From positions 62,001 through 126,000 of the forward strand of contig JABTUJ010000002.1 of the NCBI GenBank assembly GCA_015075445.1: a stretch of DNA of 64,000 nucleotides. Direction: 5' to 3'. A model generated the notes under the pieces. That model saw only the letters and a list, made by a program, of their open reading frames with translations. It was not told the origin of the DNA and ran no database searches. Of the stretch, positions 17,878 through 27,118 are shown piece after piece (within the stretch, counting starts at the first letter, position 1; each line of letters starts with the position of its first letter). The DNA comes from Verrucomicrobiales bacterium. GTDB lineage: Bacteria > Verrucomicrobiota > Verrucomicrobiia > Limisphaerales > J093. The position numbers were made by a program, and so were the translations under genes.

Positions 17878-19056
17878 GTGATCGCATCAGAAGAAGCGGA
17901 TACAGCACTAACCCCAGTCCCCGCCCGGCTGCGGGAGATCTCCGGCAGATTCCTCAGGACGCGGCTCAGCGGGTGGTCTCGGAACCAGTCCCTGGTTCGG
18001 AGCGTCGGCGTCCTGCGCGGCCTGGCCAGGTGGCGGGCCGCCGTCGCCTGCGGGCGGGCGGGGATGCTGCTGGCGCTTGGCGCCGCTCCGGCTGCGGCCT
18101 ACCAGATCCAGGCGCTGCTGGGACCCACCGGCGCCGGCCAGTCCATCTCCACCACGGCCGAAGCGGTGAACGCGGCGTCCGCGCAGGAGTCGGCCCAAGG
18201 AAGCTACTACATCCGTTCCAGCGCGACCGACGGATCGAGTGGCTTGCTCCAGTTGACCGGCACGCGCTTCTCGCGCTCGCCTGCGCTTGAAAGCAGCACG
18301 TTGCAGGGCCGGGTGGCCGCGGCCACCGTCAGCACCCTGCTGCGCCTGACCGACTACGCCGGCCCGCCCGATGAGGAGGTCGTGCTGGTGGTGCGCATGC
18401 GTTTGGGCGGGTTGCACGCCTTTCATGGCCGCAGCGTGGCCGAGGGCATCATCGGCCCTCCCCCCGGCCCCACCGCGGCCTCCGCCAGGCTTGTTGCCCG
18501 CATCTCCGTCGGCCTGGGCAGTGGCTCCCGGTCGCACGCTTGGATCAACGTCACCCACAACGGCCGCGGCACGATCTCCACGGAGTCGAGCGTGAGCACG
18601 TATCCGGGCGAGGTGCAGGGCGGAGCTAACGGCATGGAAATCCGCCTTCGTGTCACGCGGCAGGACATCGACTGGGTCGGTGGCTACTGGCGCGCCTGGG
18701 CCAGCCTGGTCGGAGAGGCCAACGCCTCCGGCGAGAATTACTATATGGAGATGAATGGCTCCGGCTCGGTCTGGGTAGGCGTCGAGGGCGGGCCGGGTTG
18801 GCGCTCGGAGCCAGGGAATTCCCCCTTCCTACGGAAGCACCCCGGCGGGGCCAGCCTGGCGGTCGCCGCGGGAGCTGGCCGGCTGCAGTTGATCGGATAC
18901 CCAGGCCAGGTGTTCCAACTGCAGGACGCTTCCTCCCTCGGCGCGGCGTGGACCCAAGTGGGGCAGGTGGTCATCGGAGCCGGTGGAACGGCCATCTGGG
19001 ATCTCCCGTCCCTGGGCGCCGCGCAACGCTTCTTCCAGTTGGTCCCCGAGCCCTGA
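17878..19056 (+). CDS. Exported protein of unknown function
   Basis: The conserved part begins with a hydrophobic signal segment (AGMLLALGAAPAAAYQ, ~62-77) and a beta-rich body with strand patterns such as SSGLLQLTGTRFSRSP, EEVVLVVRMRLGGLHAFHG and SGSRSHAWINVTHNG. It ends in the short tail GYPGQVFQLQDASSLGAAW ... AQRFFQLVPEP, a variant of the beta tail seen at the end of other exported proteins here. The start is uncertain: GTG 17878 is used because the frame upstream overlaps the ParB relic, but it places ~60 basic residues before the signal; ATG 18064 is the alternative. No family recognised. Confidence 0.6.
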   Translation: MIASEEADTALTPVPARLREISGRFLRTRLSGWSRNQSLVRSVGVLRGLARWRAAVACGRAGMLLALGAAPAAAYQIQALLGPTGAGQSISTTAEAVNAASAQESAQGSYYIRSSATDGSSGLLQLTGTRFSRSPALESSTLQGRVAAATVSTLLRLTDYAGPPDEEVVLVVRMRLGGLHAFHGRSVAEGIIGPPPGPTAASARLVARISVGLGSGSRSHAWINVTHNGRGTISTESSVSTYPGEVQGGANGMEIRLRVTRQDIDWVGGYWRAWASLVGEANASGENYYMEMNGSGSVWVGVEGGPGWRSEPGNSPFLRKHPGGASLAVAAGAGRLQLIGYPGQVFQLQDASSLGAAWTQVGQVVIGAGGTAIWDLPSLGAAQRFFQLVPEP

Positions 19057-19176
19057 TGCTTTCGGGGCCGCTTGCCCGTGAGCGATAGGCGCCACGCACC
19101 GGAAAGCGCACACCTCAGAGGAGGGCCTTTTTTTAAGGCAGCGGTGCAACTTTTTCGCGGCGTTTCCCAGGTATAG

Positions 19177-19470
19177 GGCACGGGCGTGAATGCCAGGGGG
19201 GACCAACTGAATTGGGTGGCGTCATCCTCCGCCGGACCGAACGACCTGATGACTGTCGATGTCCAGTTCGTCGGCGGCACCGGGCTGTTGGACGATGCCA
19301 CGGGGGCGTTTAGCACCACGTTTAAAGAAACCCTCTCACCCACCGCGGACCCCCTGGTCATCATCGGGACGTTTGACGTCGTTGGCACAGGTCCGATCCG
19401 CTCGGGTATCCATGCCCAACTTGACGAGGCGGATCTGAGGCTCGGGCGCGCGCAGGCCAAGCAGGCCTGA
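19177..19470 (+). pseudogene. Fragment of an exported beta-domain protein
   Basis: A frame opening right after a TAG at 19174 encodes ~95 residues with the pattern VQFVGGTGLLDDATGAFSTT and LVIIGTFDVVGTGPI, reminiscent of barrel domains with F.GGTG.f..ATG motifs. There is no signal peptide and no real start (GTG 19186 is formal), so this is probably the 3' end of a lost gene. A run of seven Ts sits just upstream (19129-19135). The rest of 19471-19641 is leader for the next gene. Confidence 0.35.
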
Positions 19471-19641
19471 CCCTCTCGCCCCCTTGGGACGACCCGTCGG
19501 GAAGGCTTGACAAGCGCCGTCCCCCTGACCAGCGTGCCCGAAATCCTGCAGTGGCGATGCATGATGCATGCTGATGATCGGCAGGGCTTGGCCACGACGC
19601 CATCGACAACAGAATAACCACAGCAAGCGGAGAGCATTATT

Positions 19642-21075
19642 ATGTGTGACCAATGTACGCGACGCGAGTTCCTGCAGACGGGCATCGCCGCCGGATGGGT
19701 GATTTCGGGCGCCACCCTGAGCCGCGCCCTGGCCTCAGACGGGCCCCGTCCCCCGCTCAGGCAGAAGGCGCGCATCTGCGTCATCTTCTCCGGCACGCCC
19801 GGTCCGGCCGATCGCGGATGGGGGGCCGATGTGACGCAGTATGAAGCCATGAAGGCGCGGCTGGCCAAGGCGGAGAAGGACCTCGGCAACATCGAGCTGC
19901 TCATCGGGCAGTCGGTGAATGCGGAGCAGACGGCGGCGCTCCTCGAAAAGGCCGGCCCCGGGACGCCCGTGCTGGCCATCAACCTGGAGATCTTCGCCCT
20001 GACCCGCGTGGTGCAACCGATTCTCGACCGGGCCCATCCCATGATCGTGTTCTCGCTGCCGGCGAGCGGTCACGACTGGATGTACGCGCACCGCTGGCAG
20101 CGCCAGGGCAAGCGGGTCAGCCTCTTCCCGACGAGCGACTACAACGAACTCGAGCGTGCGCTGCGCCTGCTGCGTGTCATCCCCCTGATGCAGCAGAGTC
20201 GCATCCTGCTCTTCCCGCCCGCCCGCGGCACGAAGCCCGCGCAGTCACCGGAGGAGATCAAGAAGCGCCTGGGCGCGGACGTGGTCATCGTGGAGGAGAA
20301 GAAGTTTGGGGAACTGATTGACGGAGCCGAAGCCGGCGCGGTACGCGGCGAAGCGGACCAATGGACCCGGGAGGCCAAGGAAATCGTCGAACCCAACGCG
20401 GAAGACATCAACAAGGCCGCCCGGGTCAGCGTGGCGCTGCAGCGACTCATGGAACGCGAGCAGGCCCACGGATTGGCGATCGGCACCTGCATGGGCTGGC
20501 TGCCGAAGGGCTTCCCCTGCCTGGGCTTCACCCGGCTGCGCGACGCGGGCATTCCGGCGGCCTGCGAAGGCGACATGGACTCGCTGCTGACCATGATGCT
20601 GTTCCAGTACGTGACCGACCGCGCGGGCTTCCAGGGCAACGCGACGTTCGACACCTCACGCAATGTGCTGTGGACCGCCCACTGTACGGCGCCGCTGAAG
20701 ATGGAGGGAACCGGCAGCAAACCGGCCCCGTACCTCCTGCGCGGCCATTCCGAGGTGGGCGGCAGCGGCTGCGTGCCGGAGGTCCTCTATCGCCTGGGCC
20801 AGACGATCACCCGCACCAAGCTGGTCAACCTCGAGACGCTGCTCGCCTCCACCGGCAAGATCATCGAAGTCCCGGCGCGGTCCGTGCGCGCCTGCCGCAC
20901 CCAGATCGTCACGGAGGTGCGCGATGCCGCGACGATGGCCGCCAACTGGGGCAGCGCCATTGACAGCGAAGATGCCATGACGCTGCTGCACCGCGTGGTT
21001 TTCTATGAGGACCACATGGACACCGCCCGCCACCTCGTCCGGTTGCTGGGCATGAAGCTCGTCGAGGAAGGCTGA
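19642..21075 (+). CDS. Tat-exported L-fucose/arabinose isomerase-like protein
   Basis: 477 residues. CTRREFLQTG followed by a hydrophobic stretch and ALAS is a twin-arginine signal peptide. The body resembles the FucI/AraA-type isomerase fold: an N-terminal domain with serial DxxxYxxMKARL and GPGTPVLAINLE, and C-terminal signatures WTAHCTAPL and GHSEVGGSG that echo the HCT.P and H.ESG motifs of L-fucose isomerases. The metal-binding Glu/Asp pair is not certain, so sugar isomerase activity is inferred; Tat export suits a protein folded with cofactor in the cytoplasm. GGAGAG precedes the ATG. It stands ahead of two fucosidase genes and a FucP-like permease, which supports a fucose role. Confidence 0.7.
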   Translation: MCDQCTRREFLQTGIAAGWVISGATLSRALASDGPRPPLRQKARICVIFSGTPGPADRGWGADVTQYEAMKARLAKAEKDLGNIELLIGQSVNAEQTAALLEKAGPGTPVLAINLEIFALTRVVQPILDRAHPMIVFSLPASGHDWMYAHRWQRQGKRVSLFPTSDYNELERALRLLRVIPLMQQSRILLFPPARGTKPAQSPEEIKKRLGADVVIVEEKKFGELIDGAEAGAVRGEADQWTREAKEIVEPNAEDINKAARVSVALQRLMEREQAHGLAIGTCMGWLPKGFPCLGFTRLRDAGIPAACEGDMDSLLTMMLFQYVTDRAGFQGNATFDTSRNVLWTAHCTAPLKMEGTGSKPAPYLLRGHSEVGGSGCVPEVLYRLGQTITRTKLVNLETLLASTGKIIEVPARSVRACRTQIVTEVRDAATMAANWGSAIDSEDAMTLLHRVVFYEDHMDTARHLVRLLGMKLVEEG

Positions 21076-21703
21076 GCCTCACCACTCGATCCGGGCTGAA
21101 CCCAAAGCGGGCTCCTCGCGCGGCTAGGAACCTGGCCGGAGCGTGAGCCGGCCTGTGCCTTTCGTTTCGACGCGGACCCACCGCCCCCGCGCACCTCCTC
21201 AACTGACGCAGGGCCGGCGCCGACGGACGCGACCTTCGGCGCTCCCCTGCCCCGCCGCGGCGACCCGAGCGCCACCGGTCGTTCGCCGCCTGGGCCTTCA
21301 GATAACCGGCGCTCTGCTCAACCCGGCCTGCGGCGAAACACGCGAGAACGACCGAGGGCATGAGTCCGGTGTCTCGACCGTCAACCACCGCCGGCTGCGG
21401 GCAGGGAGCGACGTTGCCGCCCGGGCGGCCAGGGAACAAGGCGGAAGTCGGCGCCCGGCACCCGACTGCGCGTTGGACTCCTCCAGCATCCCTGCCCGCG
21501 CGAAGCGTTTGGAGTGCGGTGTCTTCCAGCGCCGCTTTGCGTCGTCGCAGAAGTGATTTGTTCTCGACGGTGCGAACGCCGTGAATACCCTAATGGCCAT
21601 GCGTCCCATGCTCCCCGCGGCTATTCCGGCCGAGGGTATCCCACCCGTTGCCCAGCCTGGACAAGTGGCCATACTAAACTCCGTGCAGTCTCCGTGGGCC
21701 AGG
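21076..21703 (+). other. Non-coding gap with one dispersed repeat
   Basis: No frame here looks protein-like on either strand. It holds one 43-bp dispersed repeat (21499-21541). An in-frame but unlikely N-terminal extension of the fucosidase gene runs from 21581. Confidence 0.5.
21499..21541 (-). repeat. 43-bp dispersed repeat, lone copy
   Basis: CGCGAAGCGTTTGGAGTGCG then a variable core and CAGCGCCGCTTTGCG. It matches, on the opposite strand, 54569-54608 and each arm of the 59166-59270 hairpin. Ends CGCAAAGCGG and CGCTTCGCG are themselves near-palindromic. Confidence 0.7.
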
Positions 21704-23440
21704 ATGTCTCCGAACCTCCTGCTTCTGGTGCTGGCGTCGGCTGGACTGGTTGTCTTCGCCGCCGCCCAATCCCCGGTGGAGCCGGCAAGGTTGGCCCGGC
21801 CCACGCCGCAGCAGTACGTCTGGCACGAGCAGGAACGGATCATGTTCGTCTGCCTGGACCCCGCCACCTGGCAGGGCCGCGAGTACGACAATCACTCGAC
21901 GCCGCTCTCCGCCATCAACCCCCTGAAACTCGACACCGACCAGTGGTGCCGTGCCGCGCAGTTGTGGGGGGCGAAGCAGATTCTCTTCGTGGCCAAGCAC
22001 ACGGGCGGCTTTTGCTGGTGGCACACCGAGACGACGACCTACGGGATCAAAGAAACCGCGTGGAAAGGCGGTCAGGGCGATGTGCTGGCCGAACTCGCCG
22101 CCTCCTGTCGCCGCCGCGGCCTGGCGCTCGGCATCTACGTCTATCCCGGCGACGACACCTGGGGCGCGCCCATGGGCAGCGGCGGTCGCACGAAAGACCC
22201 GGCGAAGCAGGAGGCCTACAACCGGGTCTTCCGCCAGCAACTGACCGAGGTGCTCACCCGCTACGGCAAGATCACCGAGGTCTGGTTCGACGGCAGTTGC
22301 GTGATCGACGTCAGCGACATCCTGCGCCAGCACGCCGCCGACGCGGTCATCTTCCAGGGCCCGCAGGCGACCATCCGCTGGCCGGGCACCGAAAGCGGTA
22401 AGCTCCCCTACCCCGCGTGGAATGCGCTTTCCAGCCAGGACCTCAAGACCGGCGTCGCGACCGCCGCCCATGGCAATCCGGACGGCGACGCCTGGGCCCC
22501 GCTGGAAGCCGACACGACGCTTTACAACCACAATTGGTTCTGGTCGGCCGAGAACGAGAAGAAGCGCAAGAGCCTCGAAGAGCTGATGGACATCTACTAC
22601 AAGTCCGCCGGTCACGGCGGCGTCCTGCTCCTCAATTCATCGCCGAACACCGACGGGCTGATCCCCGAGGGCGACCTGAAGCTCTACCAAGCGTTCGGGA
22701 GGGAAATCGAGCGGCGGTTCCGCGAGCCCGTTGCTGAAGTGTCCGACCGGCGGGGATCAAGCGTCGAACTGGCACTCCCGCGGCCGTCCCCCATCAACCG
22801 CGCCGTGGTCATGGAGGACTATCGGGAGGGCGAACGCATCCGGGAATATGCGGTGGAGGGGTATGTCGACGGTCAGTGGCGCGCGTTGGCAACCGGCAGC
22901 TCGGTGGGGCGAAAGAAGATCGACGTGTTTCCCCCCGTGCAGGTCAGCCGGGTGCGGTTGCGAGTGACCCGGTTTGCGGCGGAACCCATCATCCGGCGTC
23001 TGGCGGTCTTCCATGTCACCGAGCTTTCCCAAGGAGGAACCCACGCCGATGGCGCCACCACCCCCGCGTCAGGTTCCTCCCTCGACTCATCGGGCTGGCA
23101 ACGTTGCGGCGCGTGGGCACCGCCGTCCTTTCGTGATGGCAAGGCAGCTTTGGACGTGGACCTAAGTCCGTTCATTCCCCAGCCCGGCCAATACGAAGTG
23201 CGGTTCGAGCCCACGACGGACTCGAGTGCCCTCCGCATCACCCAACTGACGTTGCTCTACGAAGGCGAAGCAGCCACGCCGGGCTTGCTCACCCCCTTGA
23301 GCGCGCCGCACACCTTCAATGTGAACCGCACCGCGCAGGTAACGTCGGAGACGACTTCCAAGCTCCAGGTGGAACTCACGCTGGACGGCAAGCCTGATGG
23401 CGAAGGGACGATCTGGATCCGGCGCCGCCCGACGGAGTGA
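21704..23440 (+). CDS. GH29 alpha-L-fucosidase with discoidin-like domain
   Basis: 578 residues from ATG 21704, which gives a signal peptide (MSPNLLLLVLASAGLVVFAAAQS). The catalytic barrel (~35-345) has fucosidase hallmarks: QWCRAAQLWGAKQILFVAKH, TGGFCWW, and the nucleophile Asp196 in EVWFDG. The region ~350-440 (PINRAVVMEDYREGERIREY, VSRVRLRVTRF) is like the F5/8-type C domain often attached to GH29 enzymes. The last ~120 residues are an extra beta domain with FEPTTDSSALRI. It should release terminal alpha-L-fucose outside the cytoplasm. The permease gene follows 4 bp after its stop, so they form an operon. Exact linkage specificity cannot be read from the sequence. Confidence 0.85.
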   Translation: MSPNLLLLVLASAGLVVFAAAQSPVEPARLARPTPQQYVWHEQERIMFVCLDPATWQGREYDNHSTPLSAINPLKLDTDQWCRAAQLWGAKQILFVAKHTGGFCWWHTETTTYGIKETAWKGGQGDVLAELAASCRRRGLALGIYVYPGDDTWGAPMGSGGRTKDPAKQEAYNRVFRQQLTEVLTRYGKITEVWFDGSCVIDVSDILRQHAADAVIFQGPQATIRWPGTESGKLPYPAWNALSSQDLKTGVATAAHGNPDGDAWAPLEADTTLYNHNWFWSAENEKKRKSLEELMDIYYKSAGHGGVLLLNSSPNTDGLIPEGDLKLYQAFGREIERRFREPVAEVSDRRGSSVELALPRPSPINRAVVMEDYREGERIREYAVEGYVDGQWRALATGSSVGRKKIDVFPPVQVSRVRLRVTRFAAEPIIRRLAVFHVTELSQGGTHADGATTPASGSSLDSSGWQRCGAWAPPSFRDGKAALDVDLSPFIPQPGQYEVRFEPTTDSSALRITQLTLLYEGEAATPGLLTPLSAPHTFNVNRTAQVTSETTSKLQVELTLDGKPDGEGTIWIRRRPTE

Positions 23441-23444
23441 CCCT

Positions 23445-24830
23445 ATGGAGGCGACGCCGTCCCCTGCCCGCCCGCCGACCCCGCCTTGCGGAACGGGGCG
23501 CGCCGGTTTGTTCCGGACACCGGACGGGGTGAGTCACCGGACCACGTTTCTGCTGGTCTGCGGGCTGTTCTGCCTGTCCGGTCTGTGCAACGGGATGATC
23601 GACGTGCTGAACAAGCACTTCCAAAACTCGCTGCAGGTAACCAAGGCGCAATCAGCGTTCGTGCAGGGCTTCTGGTACGCCGGCTATTTCTTCCTGGCGC
23701 TGCCGGCGGGGATGTTTGCGCGACGCTACGGCTACCGGGGCGGGATCCTGTTTGGGTTGTCGGTGATCACGGCCGGGTGCCTCAGCTTTGTGCCGGTGAC
23801 AAAGATTGTCGCGGACCAGAGGGTCGTCTTTGTGCTGTTCCTGCTCGCGCTCGGGCTGGTGGCCTGCGGGTTCACGTTCATCGAGACGATCGCCAATCCC
23901 TACGCCACGGTGCTCGGGGCGCCGGAGGCTGGGGTGGCCCGGATCAACCTGGCGCAGAGCTGCAACGCGGTGGGCTGGATCCTCGGCCCTCTGCTTGGCG
24001 GCTCTTTCCTTCTGTCCAAGACCGAGCAGGTCAACACCAGCAACGCCGCGCTGCACCTGCCCTATCTGGTTGTGGCGGGGATCGTCGCGGTGCTGCTGGT
24101 GGCTTTCGTGTTGGCGCCGGTACCAGAACTCCACGCCGCGCAAGAGACACCCGCTGGCGGCATGGGATCGCGCGACGAGGTGCCGCTGTTTCGGGAATGG
24201 CACTTCGTCCTGGCCATCGGCTCGCAATTCCTCTACTGCGCGGCGCAGATCGGGATCTTCAGCTTCTTCATCAACTACCTGAAGGACCCGGCCTGTGTGC
24301 CAGCGCTACCCGTCTGGCTCGCGGAGTCGCTGCCACCGGACATGAAGTACCTCCGCGACGGCGTCTGGCACCTCACGGACTACTGTGCCGGCACGATGCT
24401 GTCGGCGGCGTTCATCTGCTTCACGGTGGGCCGGTTCTCGGGCAGCGCCCTCCTGCGGTTCGCCCCGGCACATCGGGTGCTGGGTTGCTACGCGCTGGCC
24501 AACGTTCTGCTGCTGGGTGTGGTGTGCCTGGGCTTGGGTTGGATCTCGGTGGGCGCCCTGATGCTGAGCTTCTTCTTCATGTCGATCATGTACCCCACGC
24601 ACTTTGCGCTGGCGATTCGCGGCCTGGGAGAACGCACGAAGCTGGCGTCGTCCTGGATGGTGACCGCCATCGTGGGCGGCGCGCTCATGCCCATGCTGAT
24701 GGGCTGGCTGGCCGATCATTACTCGATGCGCGCGGGCTTTCTTCTGCCGTTGGTGTGCTTCGTGGGCATCATGGCCTACGGGTTCGGCTGGCGCCGACTT
24801 TACCGCCATGACCTCGAACAGAGCAGTTGA
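23445..24830 (+). CDS. fucP: FucP-type MFS sugar:H+ symporter
   Basis: 461 residues, 12 predicted membrane segments. GMIDVLNKHFQ in helix 1 and the FIETIANPYATVLG motif in helix 4 are diagnostic of the FHS (fucose-glucose-galactose:H+ symporter) family, as is NLAQSCNAVGWILGPLLGG. ATG 23445 lies four bases after the fucosidase stop, with GGAG overlapping that stop region, so translation is coupled. It should import the L-fucose released by the neighbouring enzymes; FHS members also take glucose or galactose. The central loop (~225-245) is ordinary, but the loop near CVPALPVWLAESLPPDMK is longer than in E. coli FucP. Confidence 0.85.
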   Translation: MEATPSPARPPTPPCGTGRAGLFRTPDGVSHRTTFLLVCGLFCLSGLCNGMIDVLNKHFQNSLQVTKAQSAFVQGFWYAGYFFLALPAGMFARRYGYRGGILFGLSVITAGCLSFVPVTKIVADQRVVFVLFLLALGLVACGFTFIETIANPYATVLGAPEAGVARINLAQSCNAVGWILGPLLGGSFLLSKTEQVNTSNAALHLPYLVVAGIVAVLLVAFVLAPVPELHAAQETPAGGMGSRDEVPLFREWHFVLAIGSQFLYCAAQIGIFSFFINYLKDPACVPALPVWLAESLPPDMKYLRDGVWHLTDYCAGTMLSAAFICFTVGRFSGSALLRFAPAHRVLGCYALANVLLLGVVCLGLGWISVGALMLSFFFMSIMYPTHFALAIRGLGERTKLASSWMVTAIVGGALMPMLMGWLADHYSMRAGFLLPLVCFVGIMAYGFGWRRLYRHDLEQSS

Positions 24831-24849
24831 TTGGAAGAAGAGGAAACCC

Positions 24850-26970
24850 ATGGAATCCCCAGAAACCCCCGCGCGCCTGCCGGCGACCACCTCGCCCAGC
24901 ATCGCCCGAGCGAACCGCAGACAACTTCTCCCGCTATGGCTCGTCGTGGCGCTGTTTGGCATCGGCGGAGGGGGCTTCTCGCCGGCCGCCAGCGAATCGC
25001 CCGACATGGAGCGGCGGACTCAGGAACTGAAGAACCTGAAGTGGGGCATGTTCGTGTGCTGGTCCTTCAGCACTTTTTCCGGCAAGGAATGGACGCCGGG
25101 CGTGACCGACGTGAGCTTCTTCCAGGCCGCCGGCTGCGATCCCGAGCAATGGGTGCAGACCGCCCGCGACGCGGGGATGGGGTACATCCTGTTCCTGACC
25201 AAGCACCACGACGGCTTCTGTCTCTGGGACACCCGGACGACGGACCGCAAAGTCACGAAGAGCCCGCTGGGCCGGGATGTGTTGCGCGAACTGCGGGCGG
25301 CCTGCGACCGGCATGGCCTCAAGCTGGCGCTGTATTTCTCCGAGGGCGAATGGGACTGGCCCAACAAGCCGGATGGCACCCGCTACCAGGCCAACGGGGG
25401 CTATCACCCGGAAATGAAGAAGGCGCAGCTCCGGGAACTGCTCACGGACTACGGGCCGATCGAGTACATCTGGTTCGATCATGCGGTCGGTGACGGCGGG
25501 CTGAGCCACGCGGAAACGCTGGCGTTCTGCAAGACCCTGCAGCCGGGCTGCTTCATCGGCTTCAACCACGGCGATCAGGCAGGTGCCGACATCCGCCTCG
25601 GGGAGATGGGCCGCCCCGGGCCGCTGGAGGATCACCAGGCGGCGGGCCCGCACCTGCGCGACGCGCCGAGCCGCCACTATCGCCTGGCGGAGTTCACGTA
25701 TCCGATCCTGCCCGCTCACGAGGGCGGGGCGATGTGGTTCTACTCCCTGCCACGCCACGACCGGCTCTGCCTGCCCGCCGAGAAGCTCTACGCGGATTAC
25801 CTGGGCGCCGTGAAGCACGGCAACATCTTCTCGCTGGATGTCGGACCGGACTACGCCGGGCGGCTGCGCGAAGTCGACGTGGAGACGCTCAAGACCGTCG
25901 GCACCCTGATCCGTTCCCAAGCGCCGTGGCCCAGGCCGGCGGGGCCCATCCGCGCCTTCTGCGTGGACTTCAACTGGGGACCCGGCGGGCCGAACGGCTT
26001 TGCCCCGCCCGGGCTCTGGGCCGATGCCGACCCCGCCGCTCACGTCGCGTGGTACGCGGCCCTCGGGGCGAACGTGATCCAGAGCTTTGCGGTCTCCTGC
26101 AATGGCTACGCCTGGTACCAGGGAGGCAAGATCCCGCCGCAGCCGGGCCTCAAGCACGATTTCCTTCCCGAACTGGTCCGGCTGGGTCACGCCCGCCGGA
26201 TGCAGGTGATGGGCTACTTCTGCATCGGCGCGAACACCCGCTGGGGTGCGGCGCATCCGGCGCTCAGCTACGGCACCCCCAGCGCCTATCATCTGCCTCT
26301 CACGGATGCGTACCTGGATTACCTGGCCGAAGCCGTCGAGGAGGCGCTGACGAAAAGCGGCATGGACGGCTTCATGGTGGATTGGCTCTGGAACCCGGCC
26401 GACGCGGTGCGTCAGGACAAATGGTTGCCCGCGGAGCAGGAGCTGTTCGCGCAGCTCACCGGCCAGGCGTTCCCAGGGGAGGCCAATCTCACCGCCGAAG
26501 CCAGGCTCGCCTACGAACGTTTGGCGCTGGACCGTTGCTGGGAACGCATCCGTTCGACCGCCAAGCGGGTGAAGCCTGATTGCATCCTCTGGCTGTCCTG
26601 CAACCAGGTCCACGATGCCACCATCGCCGGGTCACGCCTGCTGCAGGAAGTGGACTGGATCATGGACGAGAGCGGCAGCCCCGAGGCGCTGCGCGCCGTC
26701 GCGCCCATGTTCGGCCCCCACACCCGCCAGGTCCTCTGCGTTGTGGGCTGGGGCGACCGGCACGACGCCCGCCGCATCTGCACCGACGCCGCCAACAGCC
26801 GCTACGGCATCTACGGTTTCAGCCAGCCGCGGCCCGATTCGTTGCCGCGACCAATCGCGGAGTACCTGGCGAGCCCGATCGAGTCCTTCAAGGACAATGA
26901 CCGGAACATCGCCGTGCTGGCGCGCTTCTACAACGGCCACCCGATTCCCAGTTCGGCGCCCACACCCTGA
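24850..26970 (+). CDS. GH29 fucosidase fused to a second barrel-like domain
   Basis: 706 residues. ATG 24850 is preceded by GAAGAAGAGGAAACCC, a good ribosome site; an earlier ATG inside fucP is less likely. After a signal helix (~24-44) the GH29 domain (~50-360) has WGMFVCWSFSTFSGKEW, MGYILFLTKHHDGFCLW, and nucleophile Asp210 in YIWFDH. From ~366 a second module begins (RAFCVDFNWGPGGPNGF) with NVIQSFAVSCNGYAWY, QVMGYFCIGANTRW, GMDGFMVDWLW and PDCILWLSCN, resembling a TIM-barrel glycosidase of the kind annotated as hypothetical glycosyl hydrolase. No discoidin domain separates them. The two-barrel fusion suggests sequential action on one glycan. Likely periplasmic; third gene of the fucosidase-permease operon. 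Confidence 0.75.
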   Translation: MESPETPARLPATTSPSIARANRRQLLPLWLVVALFGIGGGGFSPAASESPDMERRTQELKNLKWGMFVCWSFSTFSGKEWTPGVTDVSFFQAAGCDPEQWVQTARDAGMGYILFLTKHHDGFCLWDTRTTDRKVTKSPLGRDVLRELRAACDRHGLKLALYFSEGEWDWPNKPDGTRYQANGGYHPEMKKAQLRELLTDYGPIEYIWFDHAVGDGGLSHAETLAFCKTLQPGCFIGFNHGDQAGADIRLGEMGRPGPLEDHQAAGPHLRDAPSRHYRLAEFTYPILPAHEGGAMWFYSLPRHDRLCLPAEKLYADYLGAVKHGNIFSLDVGPDYAGRLREVDVETLKTVGTLIRSQAPWPRPAGPIRAFCVDFNWGPGGPNGFAPPGLWADADPAAHVAWYAALGANVIQSFAVSCNGYAWYQGGKIPPQPGLKHDFLPELVRLGHARRMQVMGYFCIGANTRWGAAHPALSYGTPSAYHLPLTDAYLDYLAEAVEEALTKSGMDGFMVDWLWNPADAVRQDKWLPAEQELFAQLTGQAFPGEANLTAEARLAYERLALDRCWERIRSTAKRVKPDCILWLSCNQVHDATIAGSRLLQEVDWIMDESGSPEALRAVAPMFGPHTRQVLCVVGWGDRHDARRICTDAANSRYGIYGFSQPRPDSLPRPIAEYLASPIESFKDNDRNIAVLARFYNGHPIPSSAPTP

Positions 26971-27008
26971 CCCGGATATTCCATACTCGGCATGAAACCG
27001 CGACCGAC

Positions 27009-27080
27009 TGTAGGGGCCGACGTGAGGAGGCGAAGGGTATCGCCCCCGGCCCACAACGCCTCCTCACGTCGGCGCCTACA
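27009..27080. repeat. Hairpin of the 23-bp TGTAGGCGCCGACG family
   Basis: TGTAGGGGCCGACGTGAGG plus AGGC (27009-27031) and its reverse complement (27058-27080) differ at one of 23 positions, with a 26-base spacer. It lies between the fucosidase stop and the next gene and may end transcription. The same 23-mer is at 49891-49913 and seeds each unit of the array at 28454-29200. Confidence 0.8.
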
Positions 27081-27118
27081 GCGGGAATGAGATTTCCAGG
27101 CTAAGCCCCCGCCACCCC

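Noticed and set aside
19120..19140. Run of Ts after GGGCC as a terminator
   Set aside because: The run is preceded by no convincing stem; AAGGC after it could pair only with GCCTT overlapping the run itself.
21581..21703. Longer N-terminus for the first fucosidase
   Set aside because: It would place ~40 residues before the signal peptide; ATG 21704 gives a normal export signal.
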